The translations under genes and the position numbers were made by a program. DNA of 62,860 nt from a virus: IMG/VR virus record IMGVR_UViG_3300023108_000024, positions 1-62,860 of that record; one strand, given 5' to 3'. Positions 31,435 through 41,394 of this stretch are shown piece after piece. Each line of letters starts with the position of its first letter. Position 1 is the first letter of the stretch. A model generated the notes under the pieces. It saw nothing but the letters and a program-made list of their open reading frames with translations, was not told where the DNA came from and searched no databases.

Positions 31435-34400
31435 ATGGCTACTCAATATACACAAACTACATTTTTAAGTCAGTATAATGATGACTATCGAGACAGTGAT
31501 CACTTTCATCGTATATTGTTTAATAACGGTCGTGCTTTGCAGGCTCGTGAACTTACTCAGATGCAGACCATTATTCAATCTGAGATTGCACGTATTGCAA
31601 CATATCTTTTTAATGAAGGTGCAATTCTTAATACTAACGTAAGCCTTGCATCTGGTCCCAATGAAGGCGCCTTTACATTTATTAAATTAGACAACCTTTC
31701 AAACATTGCAACGCCATCAGCCTTAGTTGGTACAGAAATTACAGATGGCACATTATATGCAACTGTAAAGGCTGTTATACCATCAGAAACCGTAACTCGT
31801 AATGGTGTGGTAGTTACAGACCCTGATACACTTATTGTAAAAATGGGTAAGGGTGAACCAAACGTTGATACGTCATCTACAACTCCTGAACTTAATTCTT
31901 TAAGATTCCAAGCAGGTGCCACTATTACAACAGATGAGGGATCGGTAACTATAAAAGTTGGTACCGATGTTGTGGGCACTTGTACTCTTATTGATACTCC
32001 TCGTTTTGAATCATTTGCTGCTGGCCATATGATTATGGTTGAAGCCCAAACTTTAGTTATTGATAAGTATTCTCCTACAGGATCAGGTATTGTTGGTTTT
32101 AGAGTAAATGAAGAAATAATTACTTCTGGCGACAATGTAGCTCTATATGATAATTCAGGTACCACACCAAACCTCACATCACCTGGTGCCGACAGATATA
32201 AAATTACTCTTACATTAGGTCTTAAATCACAAGCACCTGCAGGTTCTACATTCTTTGAACTATATCATGTAACCAAAGGATTGTTTACTCTTGTAAAAAC
32301 AAAAGACAATAATCTAAATTATGTTGGCGATCTAATAAATCAACGTACAAAATCAATAAGTGGTAATTTTATTGAAAGAAATACAAGTGGAGAATTAAGC
32401 CTTACTGTAGAAAATGATTCTACCGATGATAATTATTTGGTATATTCAGTTACAGGCGGTACTGCATTTATTGAAGGTCAAAAGATTACACGTAAGTTTT
32501 TTAACACACAACGTGTTGAAAAACCAAGATCTCTTGTAAACGACATTCACACAGAAACCAATGAATTTGTTTCGGCACGCTATGGTAGTTATTTCCTTGC
32601 AGATAGTGCCTGGGGACTTCTTGGTAAAATAGATGATTATTCTGTTGTTAATTTATACACCATTGACAAGACCGGATCAAATCAATATCAACTTAGTTCT
32701 TTTGATTCAGCTGCTGGTGTAAACATTGGTACAGCAAGAATTAGACAAATCGATGAATATAACAATCAATATAGAATTCATGTTTTTGATGTAAGAATTA
32801 CCGATGCTCAAAAGGGTATTAAAGATGTAATATCATTAGGTACAGATTCTGATAACCATGCTAACCTAGTATCTGTTTTGGGATCTACTGACATCTATGA
32901 CAGAGCCGATGATAATCTGTTGTTCCCTTTAACAAGGGATAGAGTACAGACTATTTCTAATCTAACTACTACTATTGGTGTAATAAAAACCGATACTACA
33001 AGTGGTGCTGGTGTTGCAACAAATATTAACTCTACCGGTAGTAATACTCTTACTGATGCTGAGCAATGGCTGATTACAGTAGACAGCAGTGGAGAAATTT
33101 TCTCTGAAGCAGCTATTACCATTGCTGGAGATGGTCTATCTGCTTCTATAAGTGGGTTGCCATTTAACTCAGCTATTACAGTATTGGCATATGAAAATAC
33201 AACACTAACACAAAAAGTCAAAACAATTTCTGCCAACACAACTGAGGCTGGTCTTTCTTTAAATTCAGACAATGAATTTAAACTTAACAAGGTTGACATT
33301 TATAAATTCATTAGTATTACAGATGATACATCTGGTGAAGATATAATGTATAAATTCCTAAAAGACAATGGTCAAAGAGACAACTTCTATTGTGCAGGTG
33401 GCGGTAAATTAAAGGCAGGAGTTTCAGCACCTGCAGGTACCATTACAGTTGTATATCAATATTTTGATCATGGTGCAGCACCTTCTGGATCTGGGTATTT
33501 TGGTGGTAAGGCTTCCTATCCAAGTCTTACATATGATAAAGTGCCTGTTTATACTACATCTACTGGCATTAAACAAAGACTTACCGATGTTATTGATATG
33601 AGACCTATTCAAGATCCAGTATCTGGTAACTTTGATACCGGTCAAGCCAGAATTGAACGCATACCGCGCAACACAGATACATTAACTATAGGCACTGCGG
33701 AATATTGGAAACCAAGAGTTGATATGATAACAATGGCACCTGACGGTAGGTTGCATTCTCATCAAGGCACATCAAGCTTTAGACTCTTAGAACCTAGAGA
33801 TATTGATCCAACCCATATGATATTGCATAAGGTTACATTGGCTCCATATACCATTGACCATAAAGATCTTAACACATATACTTATGACAATCGTGGCTTT
33901 AAAATGTCCGACATAAGAAGTATGGAACGTAGACTGACTAATATTGAGGCTATATCGACCCTAAGTCAGACCGAATGGAAACTTTCTCAACTAACAGTGT
34001 ATGACCCCGACAATCCAACTGATGTCAGACAGACTGAGGGTCTATCGGGTGATGGATTTAACAACCTTGCACAGACCTCATGGGATGATGATGATAATAG
34101 ATCAGCTGTTTATACTGGTTATGGTATTTTGGCTCCTTTGCAATTTAAGAGACAAATCGGCACCACTTATGATTCAGATGCATCTTCTGATGTAATAAGA
34201 AAAGGAGATACAATCTGGCCAGTATATACAGAAACCGTTGCTGACTGGAGTATGGATTCTGCTACCAGTTATATTGCAGTAAATCAATTTGAAACTGGTA
34301 GAACAATTGGTGTTGGAGAGTTAACACCACAGGCCGATATCTGGACTGAAAGAAGGAAAGTAGATGAAAATTATATCTCCGAGCAAGAGGAATCATTTAT

Positions 34401-34509
34401 TGATCCAGATGGAGTAACAGTAACCATAAGTAACTCGGTTGGGTTTACGCAACCTTCAGGACCGCCGCCAATGTTTAACGGAGAGCAGCTACCGTCCTAT
34501 CACCGGTAA
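31435..34509 (+). CDS. DUF4815-type virion structural protein (1024 aa)
   Basis: The N-terminal FLSQYNDDYRDSDHFHRILF, then NNGRALQARELTQMQTII, is the DUF4815 signature of large baseplate/fibre proteins in marine myoviruses. The middle is beta-rich with repeated Thr/Gly strands. The C-terminal third has ERRLTNIEAISTLSQTEW and LTPQADIWTERRKVDE. In relatives this protein seems continuous with the next gene's GLRPNIPHYFFF block, so the structure may be divided here. It probably forms the outer wedge or short fibre connector (gp10-type role, inferred). Starts 9 bases after gp8. Confidence 0.75.
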   Translation: MATQYTQTTFLSQYNDDYRDSDHFHRILFNNGRALQARELTQMQTIIQSEIARIATYLFNEGAILNTNVSLASGPNEGAFTFIKLDNLSNIATPSALVGTEITDGTLYATVKAVIPSETVTRNGVVVTDPDTLIVKMGKGEPNVDTSSTTPELNSLRFQAGATITTDEGSVTIKVGTDVVGTCTLIDTPRFESFAAGHMIMVEAQTLVIDKYSPTGSGIVGFRVNEEIITSGDNVALYDNSGTTPNLTSPGADRYKITLTLGLKSQAPAGSTFFELYHVTKGLFTLVKTKDNNLNYVGDLINQRTKSISGNFIERNTSGELSLTVENDSTDDNYLVYSVTGGTAFIEGQKITRKFFNTQRVEKPRSLVNDIHTETNEFVSARYGSYFLADSAWGLLGKIDDYSVVNLYTIDKTGSNQYQLSSFDSAAGVNIGTARIRQIDEYNNQYRIHVFDVRITDAQKGIKDVISLGTDSDNHANLVSVLGSTDIYDRADDNLLFPLTRDRVQTISNLTTTIGVIKTDTTSGAGVATNINSTGSNTLTDAEQWLITVDSSGEIFSEAAITIAGDGLSASISGLPFNSAITVLAYENTTLTQKVKTISANTTEAGLSLNSDNEFKLNKVDIYKFISITDDTSGEDIMYKFLKDNGQRDNFYCAGGGKLKAGVSAPAGTITVVYQYFDHGAAPSGSGYFGGKASYPSLTYDKVPVYTTSTGIKQRLTDVIDMRPIQDPVSGNFDTGQARIERIPRNTDTLTIGTAEYWKPRVDMITMAPDGRLHSHQGTSSFRLLEPRDIDPTHMILHKVTLAPYTIDHKDLNTYTYDNRGFKMSDIRSMERRLTNIEAISTLSQTEWKLSQLTVYDPDNPTDVRQTEGLSGDGFNNLAQTSWDDDDNRSAVYTGYGILAPLQFKRQIGTTYDSDASSDVIRKGDTIWPVYTETVADWSMDSATSYIAVNQFETGRTIGVGELTPQADIWTERRKVDENYISEQEESFIDPDGVTVTISNSVGFTQPSGPPPMFNGEQLPSYHR

Positions 34510-34529
34510 CACCATTAAGGAAATAAAAA

Positions 34530-35261
34530 ATGAGTCATGGATACTATAAAAATAAAACGGTTACTACCTATTCTGATGAAAATATAGGCTTTGATCAGAT
34601 CTCAATTCAGAGACCTCAGTTTATCTATTTTGAATTCGAGGGGCTAAGACCAAACATACCGCATTATTTTTTCTTTGGTGGTAAAAATGTTACTACTTAT
34701 GTAAAGACAGGTGTTGCCAAAACCACATTTACTAATGCAGGAAGAAATTCTAAGTTAAAGGAACCTGGTGATTCATATATTAATGATACAGCATATCCTT
34801 CTGCTCAGGGCGGTCCCACGAGCTCAAATGGTGATGGTATCAAAACCGATAATACCGGAAAAATTTACGGGTTGTTTTATTTACAATCTAATAGTACACT
34901 TAATTGGCCCACAAAATATGATGGTACAGAATTTGTAGTAACTGATGTTGCAACAGCTGTCAAAGAAAATTCAACTTCATATGGAGTATCTAAATTTAGT
35001 GCATTTGGTCAGATACAAAATTACTGGGTCAAGACAAATGTAACTACAACTCCTATTTGGGTGGCTTACACACATTCACCAACTCCATCAGGTAGCAATA
35101 AAGATGATAATTATACAGCGCCATTATTGTCAGTAAGAGTTGGTAATAAATGGCATAATGCTTATACTGACACACAAGCCAAGGCATTAGAAGAAAAGCT
35201 TGTAAACGACGACAACGCTGTACAAGTATCCAGTAATGGCAGTTATGGTTGGGGTAATTAA
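34530..35261 (+). CDS. Virion structural protein with FEGLRPNIPHYFFF block (243 aa)
   Basis: ATG 34530 follows AAGGAAATAAAAA. The segment FIYFEFEGLRPNIPHYFFFG is, as I recall, normally found inside much longer DUF4815-linked proteins. The rest is beta-rich (GKIYGLFYLQSNSTLNW). The C-terminal region contains a helix (DTQAKALEEKLVNDDN). It appears to be a separated domain of the upstream protein and likely assembles with it on the baseplate rim. Confidence 0.6.
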   Translation: MSHGYYKNKTVTTYSDENIGFDQISIQRPQFIYFEFEGLRPNIPHYFFFGGKNVTTYVKTGVAKTTFTNAGRNSKLKEPGDSYINDTAYPSAQGGPTSSNGDGIKTDNTGKIYGLFYLQSNSTLNWPTKYDGTEFVVTDVATAVKENSTSYGVSKFSAFGQIQNYWVKTNVTTTPIWVAYTHSPTPSGSNKDDNYTAPLLSVRVGNKWHNAYTDTQAKALEEKLVNDDNAVQVSSNGSYGWGN

Positions 35262-36941
35262 ATGACTAGTCTTTTAAATATTACAGAAAAAAGAAATCCT
35301 GCGGCTCAAGTATTTAAGGTGCCAGAACCTACAGTTATTACCAAGATTGGTATTTTCTTTGCAAAGGCACATGCATCATTACCTATTACTCTTGAACTTA
35401 GACCAGTAACAGAAGGTGGGATTCCTTCTTCTCTTGAATTTGTTCCAGGTTCTAGAGTCACTATGCCAGCTTCTGCTTTTACTAATGCAAGTAGAACTTT
35501 TAATAAAAATACTGAAGTAGTATTTGAATTTAATAATCCTGTTTTAATACCACAACAAATGTATATGAGTTTCTGTCTTTACACTTCAGCTCCAATCGGT
35601 GCATATGAAATGTGGATTGCAGAAGGCGGAGAGTTTATCACAGGCACTAATACTAAGAAATATATTACATCTGCTGGTGGTGGTGGCTTCTATGGATCAT
35701 CAAATGATATTTCATGGGAAGCTGATAATAATAAAAACATTGCATTTAAGATATATAAAGCTCAATTTGAAACTGGTAAACAATTTAGAGCAAGAATTAA
35801 TACCAATATTCCCCCAGAAAAGAAACTAACAGAACTTACAAATATTGATAATAAAGCAAGATATACATATGATCCTTTATATTTCACACAAGGTGATGCT
35901 ACTCTAAAGGTAAACCATCCTGGACACGGATTTAGAGTTGGCGATAAAGTAGAATTATTTTCAGATGGTGTAAATAGTTTTGACAGTGCTGATACTATTA
36001 ATGGTGTAAGTGGTGCTGCTATCTTAGGTCCTCGAGTAATTAATGCTGTAGATCCATATGGGTATTCATTTGAAATGGATGCAGGTTCAAACCCAACTGA
36101 AACCATAAGAGCTGGTGGCACGGGTTTAAGTGCTACAGAGCAATATGAAATTGCTCAAATGTTATTTAACATACAATATACAACACCTCGAGGAACTGCA
36201 CTAAACACCGAAGCAAGTTTAACAACTACTTCCAGCTTTGCAGGTTCTGAAACTCCATATGTAAAACGTCAGGGGCTTTTGGTAGAACCTAATATTTTAT
36301 CACATTTGAAAAATCCATACGTTATTGCATCTAATGCTCAGGAGCAACCAACTACAGGAGATTCCGCTGGCGGTAGAGGTTTAAATGAATCTACATTATT
36401 TGATGTCTATATGGAAACTCAAGATCCAAACGTTGCACCATACTTTAATGCAGCTACATGTACACTTGACGCCACAAGCTTCTTTGTAGATTATCAGGAC
36501 TCCGCATCAACTGATGGTAGAAATTTAATTACTACTATACCATGGACATCTGAGACAGAACCTGATGGTGGTACCACTGCTTCTAAACATATTACTATAC
36601 CATATTTCTTAGAATATGCATCAGATTCATTAGTTGTATATGTTGATGCAAGCAGACCAGTAGGATCTGATTTCTCAGTTTGGTATAGAACATCTCAGGG
36701 TGGCGAAGACCATATTCATGAAAAGAATTGGGTTGAATTTAGTAAGGATGTAAAAAATGTAAAGGGTAAATCTTATTCAGAAATTTCTACCAATAGAAGT
36801 TATGATGAGTATAGTGAATATGCATTTGCATCATTTAACTTGACTTCATTTAAAGAGTATCAGATTAAAATTACTTTTAACACTAAAAACCAAGCACAAC
36901 CTCCTATCTTTAGAAACCTTAGAATTGTGGCAACTTCTTAA
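35262..36941 (+). CDS. Virion structural protein (559 aa)
   Basis: Starts in the base after the previous stop. Residues 1-165 form a jelly-roll-like segment (VFKVPEPTVITKIGIFFAKA, LPITLELRPVTEGGIPSS). A middle motif, VNHPGHGFRVGDKVELFSDG, resembles the H-x-G-H-G-F-x-x-G-D pattern found in many phage fibre/baseplate proteins. The C-terminus is another beta-sandwich (ASFNLTSFKEYQIKITFNTK). It forms with the two preceding genes one wedge/fibre-connector unit, by position and style. No enzyme signature is seen. Confidence 0.65.
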   Translation: MTSLLNITEKRNPAAQVFKVPEPTVITKIGIFFAKAHASLPITLELRPVTEGGIPSSLEFVPGSRVTMPASAFTNASRTFNKNTEVVFEFNNPVLIPQQMYMSFCLYTSAPIGAYEMWIAEGGEFITGTNTKKYITSAGGGGFYGSSNDISWEADNNKNIAFKIYKAQFETGKQFRARINTNIPPEKKLTELTNIDNKARYTYDPLYFTQGDATLKVNHPGHGFRVGDKVELFSDGVNSFDSADTINGVSGAAILGPRVINAVDPYGYSFEMDAGSNPTETIRAGGTGLSATEQYEIAQMLFNIQYTTPRGTALNTEASLTTTSSFAGSETPYVKRQGLLVEPNILSHLKNPYVIASNAQEQPTTGDSAGGRGLNESTLFDVYMETQDPNVAPYFNAATCTLDATSFFVDYQDSASTDGRNLITTIPWTSETEPDGGTTASKHITIPYFLEYASDSLVVYVDASRPVGSDFSVWYRTSQGGEDHIHEKNWVEFSKDVKNVKGKSYSEISTNRSYDEYSEYAFASFNLTSFKEYQIKITFNTKNQAQPPIFRNLRIVATS

Positions 36942-37159
36942 TGAAAAGAAATTTGATACCTATTGATAATCAACCAGATCTAGCTCGAGACGGAAAAACT
37001 GGGCTTATAGTTAATATAAATAAAGAGAAACACAATAGACGTCAGTTGATGAAACAAAAAGAAGCTGAACAGCGTGAAGAAATAGATGAAATAAAAAATG
37101 ATGTTCGTGATATAAAATTGATGTTGCAAAAACTATTAGAGAACGGTACAAATGGCTAA
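36941..37159 (+). CDS. Small coiled-coil protein before fibre (72 aa)
   Basis: MKRNLIPIDNQPDLARDGKT, then GLIVNINKEKH, is a pattern I recall in many T4-like marine phages. The C-terminal 40 residues form a coiled coil (REEIDEIKNDVRDIKLMLQK). It overlaps both neighbours by 1 and 8 bases. It may be a virion connector or assembly adaptor for the fibre that follows. An in-frame TATAAATA at 37015 lies within it. Confidence 0.65.
   Translation: MKRNLIPIDNQPDLARDGKTGLIVNINKEKHNRRQLMKQKEAEQREEIDEIKNDVRDIKLMLQKLLENGTNG
37015..37022 (+). promoter_or_regulatory. Possible internal late promoter TATAAATA
   Basis: Perfect motif inside the 36941-37159 gene, 130 bases before the long fibre gene. It could give extra fibre transcripts, but the motif occurs by chance in AT-rich coding DNA. 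Confidence 0.3.
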
Positions 37160-40100
37160 TAATACAAAAATACCTTTCGTGCAATTAAGTGATACAATTA
37201 ATACGCACAGAAAAAGATTTAATCAATTAGTTGATTCAGTTGGTGATATCACCTCTTTGACTACCGATGCAGTTGACGTTGTACAATCAATTAATGAACT
37301 AGACGCAAAACTTGATTCTATACAAAACACCGGTTTGTGGACTCCGGGTGCACATTTTTCTGATAGTAATTTTGTAAGTCATTTTGATGGTCAACTTAAT
37401 GTTGATACTCGGATTTGGACATCAAATCTCGAAGCAGATTCTGCCTATGTAGGCCAATTAAATGCTTCTCAAGTTGATATAGATTCCGCCTATGTAGATG
37501 TACTAGATGTTCATTTCCTGCACGCAGACAGCGCGTATATCGACGGAGATCTATCAGTAAAAGGCAATCTTATAGTAGATGGTGTTTCTTCTCTAAAGGC
37601 TGGTAATGCAAGCCTTGTTACAATTGGTGATACTAATACTGATGCTGTTGTTTTTCAAGCACAAGTAGGTTCAGCAATTATTCCCAATAATAAACATGAT
37701 CTGGGTGGTCAAACAGATAAATGGGGAACTCTTTGGGTAGAAAATGCATCTATTGATTCCGCGGCTATAAATCAATTAGATGTAGATTCCGCAGACATAA
37801 GACAATTGCGTCTACGTGATGGTATTATTGATTCGGCCTATGTTACACAACTTAATGTAGCAACAATGGATGCCGATAATGTTGTATTGGATTCTGCCTA
37901 TATCGGTCAACTTAATGTTTCTCAGGCTGACATTGATTCAGCATATGCTGATCAGATTAATGTAAATAAACTAGATGTTGATTCAGCGTATGTAGTACAG
38001 TTAAGCGCATCTCAAGTAAATGTTGACTCAGCTTATTTTAGTCAAATAAATGTAAGTCAAATTGCTGGTGATTCTGCGTACTTCTCACAATTAAATTTTA
38101 AAGATGTAGATGTTGATTCTGCATTTATGCATCAACTTAATGTTCTTCAAGCGGATATAGATTCGGCTCATATTAGTCAATTGGATGTAGATTCAGCTGA
38201 CATAAGACAGCTACGTCTACGTGATGGTATTATAGATTCCGCTTATGTTACACAGCTTAATGTAGCAACAATGGATGTCGATAATGCTACACTTGATTCT
38301 GCTTATATTGGTCAACTTAATTCCGCTAATGCTGATATTGACTCAGCTCATATTAGTCAATTACATGTTGATTCTGCAGACTTTGGAACTCTAAGCACCA
38401 GTGGGTTTATAGGTATTATTGATTCTGCTGCTGCAAGCAACTTGCATGTTAATACACTTTCAGTTAATAGTCTTGTTGCAGCAACCCAAGTTGTAGAAGG
38501 TAATGTTAGAACTAGTGATGCATATGTAGTTCTACTTTCTGAAAATACACCAGATCAGGGTCAACCTACTCAAAATGCAGGTATAGCAGTTCGCAGACGG
38601 TCCTACGATTCTGCGGTAATTGAATGGAATGAAAATGGCAACTATTGGGTTGCTAATTATGACTCATCTAATACTTCTCAAATTCTTACAGCAAGTAACA
38701 TTGACGGTTCTACACTAGAATTTTCATCTGGTACAGTAAATGTTAAGGATAATGGTATTGCCCTAGGTACTAAAACTACTGGTAACTATGTACAGTCAGT
38801 TGGAGTAACTGCCTCAACTGGTATTAGTGCATCTGGTACAGGTGAGGGGGCTACCGTAACAATTGCTGGCGTAAATGCCACAACCTCGGTTAAGGGTGTG
38901 GCCTCATTTAGTTCTGATAACTTTAGTGTAAGTAATGGTGCAGTATCTGTTAAAAATAATGGTATTACTCTAGGTACAGAGACTACCGGCAACTACATGT
39001 CTGGTATTTCTGGAACTACCAATGAGATTACAGTATCTCATACACCAGGTGAAGGTTCATCAGCAACAATTGGTTTGCCAGATGATGTTACTATTACAGA
39101 TCAATTGAGTGTAAATAGAATTGCTGTATCAAAAGGTATTACAGCAGACTCAGCTGATATCAGTCAATTTGCCGCAGACTCTGCAAATATATCTGGTAAC
39201 CTATGGGTCGGTGGAAATACTATACTAAAAGGTAATTTAACAGTATCAGGTACAACTACTACCGTCAATACAGAGACAATTAACCTTGCTGACAACATTA
39301 TAGTTCTCAACAGTAATTTGGGAAGTAGTATTGCTCCAACACAAGACGGCGGTATAGAAATTGAGCGTGGCAATCGAAATAATGCAAAGCTGGTGTGGGA
39401 TGAAAGTGAAAATTACTGGGCTGTACATGATGACTCTGCAGCCACAAAAACAGATACTCTTTCAAGAATTGCTACTTCTAGTTGGTTAGATGCAACCGCC
39501 CCCATTTCATTTAATTCAACCTTTGGTTCTATTACACACGATAATGCCACTAGAACCGATACAACCTCTGAGGCCACCGCATCATACTCGGGCGAACAGG
39601 AGGTTATTGACAGCATTACTACTAATGCAACGGGCCATGTTACTGCCGTCAATACAAAAACAATTACGTGGCCAGCCGCAGTTACCCCAAACAACTCTAC
39701 TATTACTATTTCAGCAAGACATGGTTTAAAAACCGGTGGTAATTTTACATTAGACCAGTCATTTAATGAAACCATATCCATTGATATTGACTCAAGTGAC
39801 CTTGAAGGTAGATATAGAATACCACTTCTTAACAGTGATCCATCAACTGGTACTTTCTGGTATGATGGTCTAAACTCGGTAAACAACTCTAATGGTGTTT
39901 CAAAGATGATTATCGGTAACAGTTCTTATGACTGGAATGATAATGGATCTCCAACACTAGAATTAAGACAATATGGTTATAGTTCAAGCGTTGGTGGCGG
40001 TGGCTTAACTGCTGAATTACTTGGTATGCATAAGGTTAACTTTACATATAAGCAACAAAATACTGCTAGTGGTGGTGATGATACTGCAGTTGATGTTGTA

Positions 40101-41393
40101 ATGGCTGATATCACAACCGATATTGAACATACAGCAAGTAGTAAAGTACAACGTGGTGCATTGAACCTTGCGGCGTATACAACAACATCAACAAATGGTG
40201 CTACAAACGAAACTGCTAAACTAGTTCTTGGAAGTGGTGCTACTTATAATGACGCAACACTAAGTGCAGATAATAATGTTGTCCTTGACGCTGCAGGGGA
40301 TATTACACTAGATGCAGATGGTAATAACATTAACTTTACAAATGGTAGTGGCGCTGATACTTGGATCTGGACATTAAATAATGATGCTACTGGTTCTTTT
40401 GTTTCTCCTGATTATTTTACATTAGAAGGCGTTGGTGGACTTGAACTTAAATCTAGTTATCTCTTTGGTGGTGATAATAATTTAAAATTAACTTCATATG
40501 CATCCATATATGCAGATGGCAACTCATTTGTTATTACTGGTGATTCTGATCTTCAGTATTTGAGATTCTATGGATTTGATGGTGTTAATAATGCTCAAGA
40601 AATTCAAGCCACAGATGGACTAAACATTTATGCAAATGAAGAAATAGAAATTAAAACTGGACAGTCCATTAATGATAAAGCGGGCGGGCACGGTGGTAAT
40701 ATTGTTATTGAATCTGAAAGCTCAAATCCGGCGGTTGGAACCGATGGCTATGTTATTATTGATGGTGAAAATGGTGTCTGGCTTGAAGCAGATAACGGCA
40801 GCATTATTATGTCAAGGGGTTCTGCCTATCAAACTACGCAGGGTATTACTTATAGTATAGGCACTGCTGAACAAACTATGTACGCAACAAATACATTAAC
40901 GATAAACAGTGGAAATTATACCAGCATCCAAGCCAATCAAGCCGTGCTGCTTGAACCAGATAATGGTAAAGTGTATTTCCAGACAACTGCCCAACAAGGC
41001 TTTTTAGATTTTGCTACTACATCAACTATTAAACTTTATACAGGCACATATAGCGGTACTCTTAACTCAACATGGTCTGGTGATGATCTAACAGTTCAAG
41101 GTGACGTCACATCTATCTCAGACATCCGCACCAAAGAAAACATTGAAACTATAAACGGCGGCGTTGATCTTGTATCGCAACTACGTGGTGTTTGGTATAA
41201 TAAGATTGGTGAAGAAGAAAGAAAAGTTGGTGTAGTAGCACAAGAGGTAGAAGAAGTTCTACCAGAAGTTGTCAAGACAGACGAAGAAGGTATGAAATCG
41301 GTTGATTATGGAAAGATGGTTGGTGTATTAATAGAGGCTATTAAAGATCTGAAATCTGAAGTAGATATGTTAAAACTAAAACTAGGAGAATAA
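37152..41393 (+). CDS. Long tail fibre with S74 self-cleaving chaperone
   Basis: 1413 aa. Residues about 90-430 are a shaft of repeats of the form DSAYVxQLNVxxxDxDSA, one of them duplicated as a block. Then come beta-rich repeats with two copies of NGIxLGTxTTGNY and paired NIxxLNSNLG-type units. The C-terminal 91 residues are an intramolecular chaperone: S1323 in SDIRTKENIE, then VGVVAQEVEEVLPEVVKTD and a final helix. Peptidase S74 domains trimerise the fibre and cut themselves off before this Ser. Overlaps the preceding gene by 8 bases. Probably a main side-fibre, but receptor unknown. Confidence 0.85.
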   Translation: MANNTKIPFVQLSDTINTHRKRFNQLVDSVGDITSLTTDAVDVVQSINELDAKLDSIQNTGLWTPGAHFSDSNFVSHFDGQLNVDTRIWTSNLEADSAYVGQLNASQVDIDSAYVDVLDVHFLHADSAYIDGDLSVKGNLIVDGVSSLKAGNASLVTIGDTNTDAVVFQAQVGSAIIPNNKHDLGGQTDKWGTLWVENASIDSAAINQLDVDSADIRQLRLRDGIIDSAYVTQLNVATMDADNVVLDSAYIGQLNVSQADIDSAYADQINVNKLDVDSAYVVQLSASQVNVDSAYFSQINVSQIAGDSAYFSQLNFKDVDVDSAFMHQLNVLQADIDSAHISQLDVDSADIRQLRLRDGIIDSAYVTQLNVATMDVDNATLDSAYIGQLNSANADIDSAHISQLHVDSADFGTLSTSGFIGIIDSAAASNLHVNTLSVNSLVAATQVVEGNVRTSDAYVVLLSENTPDQGQPTQNAGIAVRRRSYDSAVIEWNENGNYWVANYDSSNTSQILTASNIDGSTLEFSSGTVNVKDNGIALGTKTTGNYVQSVGVTASTGISASGTGEGATVTIAGVNATTSVKGVASFSSDNFSVSNGAVSVKNNGITLGTETTGNYMSGISGTTNEITVSHTPGEGSSATIGLPDDVTITDQLSVNRIAVSKGITADSADISQFAADSANISGNLWVGGNTILKGNLTVSGTTTTVNTETINLADNIIVLNSNLGSSIAPTQDGGIEIERGNRNNAKLVWDESENYWAVHDDSAATKTDTLSRIATSSWLDATAPISFNSTFGSITHDNATRTDTTSEATASYSGEQEVIDSITTNATGHVTAVNTKTITWPAAVTPNNSTITISARHGLKTGGNFTLDQSFNETISIDIDSSDLEGRYRIPLLNSDPSTGTFWYDGLNSVNNSNGVSKMIIGNSSYDWNDNGSPTLELRQYGYSSSVGGGGLTAELLGMHKVNFTYKQQNTASGGDDTAVDVVMADITTDIEHTASSKVQRGALNLAAYTTTSTNGATNETAKLVLGSGATYNDATLSADNNVVLDAAGDITLDADGNNINFTNGSGADTWIWTLNNDATGSFVSPDYFTLEGVGGLELKSSYLFGGDNNLKLTSYASIYADGNSFVITGDSDLQYLRFYGFDGVNNAQEIQATDGLNIYANEEIEIKTGQSINDKAGGHGGNIVIESESSNPAVGTDGYVIIDGENGVWLEADNGSIIMSRGSAYQTTQGITYSIGTAEQTMYATNTLTINSGNYTSIQANQAVLLEPDNGKVYFQTTAQQGFLDFATTSTIKLYTGTYSGTLNSTWSGDDLTVQGDVTSISDIRTKENIETINGGVDLVSQLRGVWYNKIGEEERKVGVVAQEVEEVLPEVVKTDEEGMKSVDYGKMVGVLIEAIKDLKSEVDMLKLKLGE
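37776..38321 (+). repeat. Segmental duplication in fibre shaft (two copies, offset 405)
   Basis: Copy 1 at 37776-37916 and copy 2 at 38181-38321 encode the same stretch, including DSADIRQLRLRDGIIDSAYV and TQLNVATMD, with mainly silent differences. The offset of exactly 135 codons keeps the frame. Confidence 0.8.
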
Positions 41394-41394
41394 T

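Noticed and set aside
31575-32177. 200-aa minus-strand ORF
   Set aside because: Lies fully inside the DUF4815 gene, with no promoter, RBS or recognised domain.
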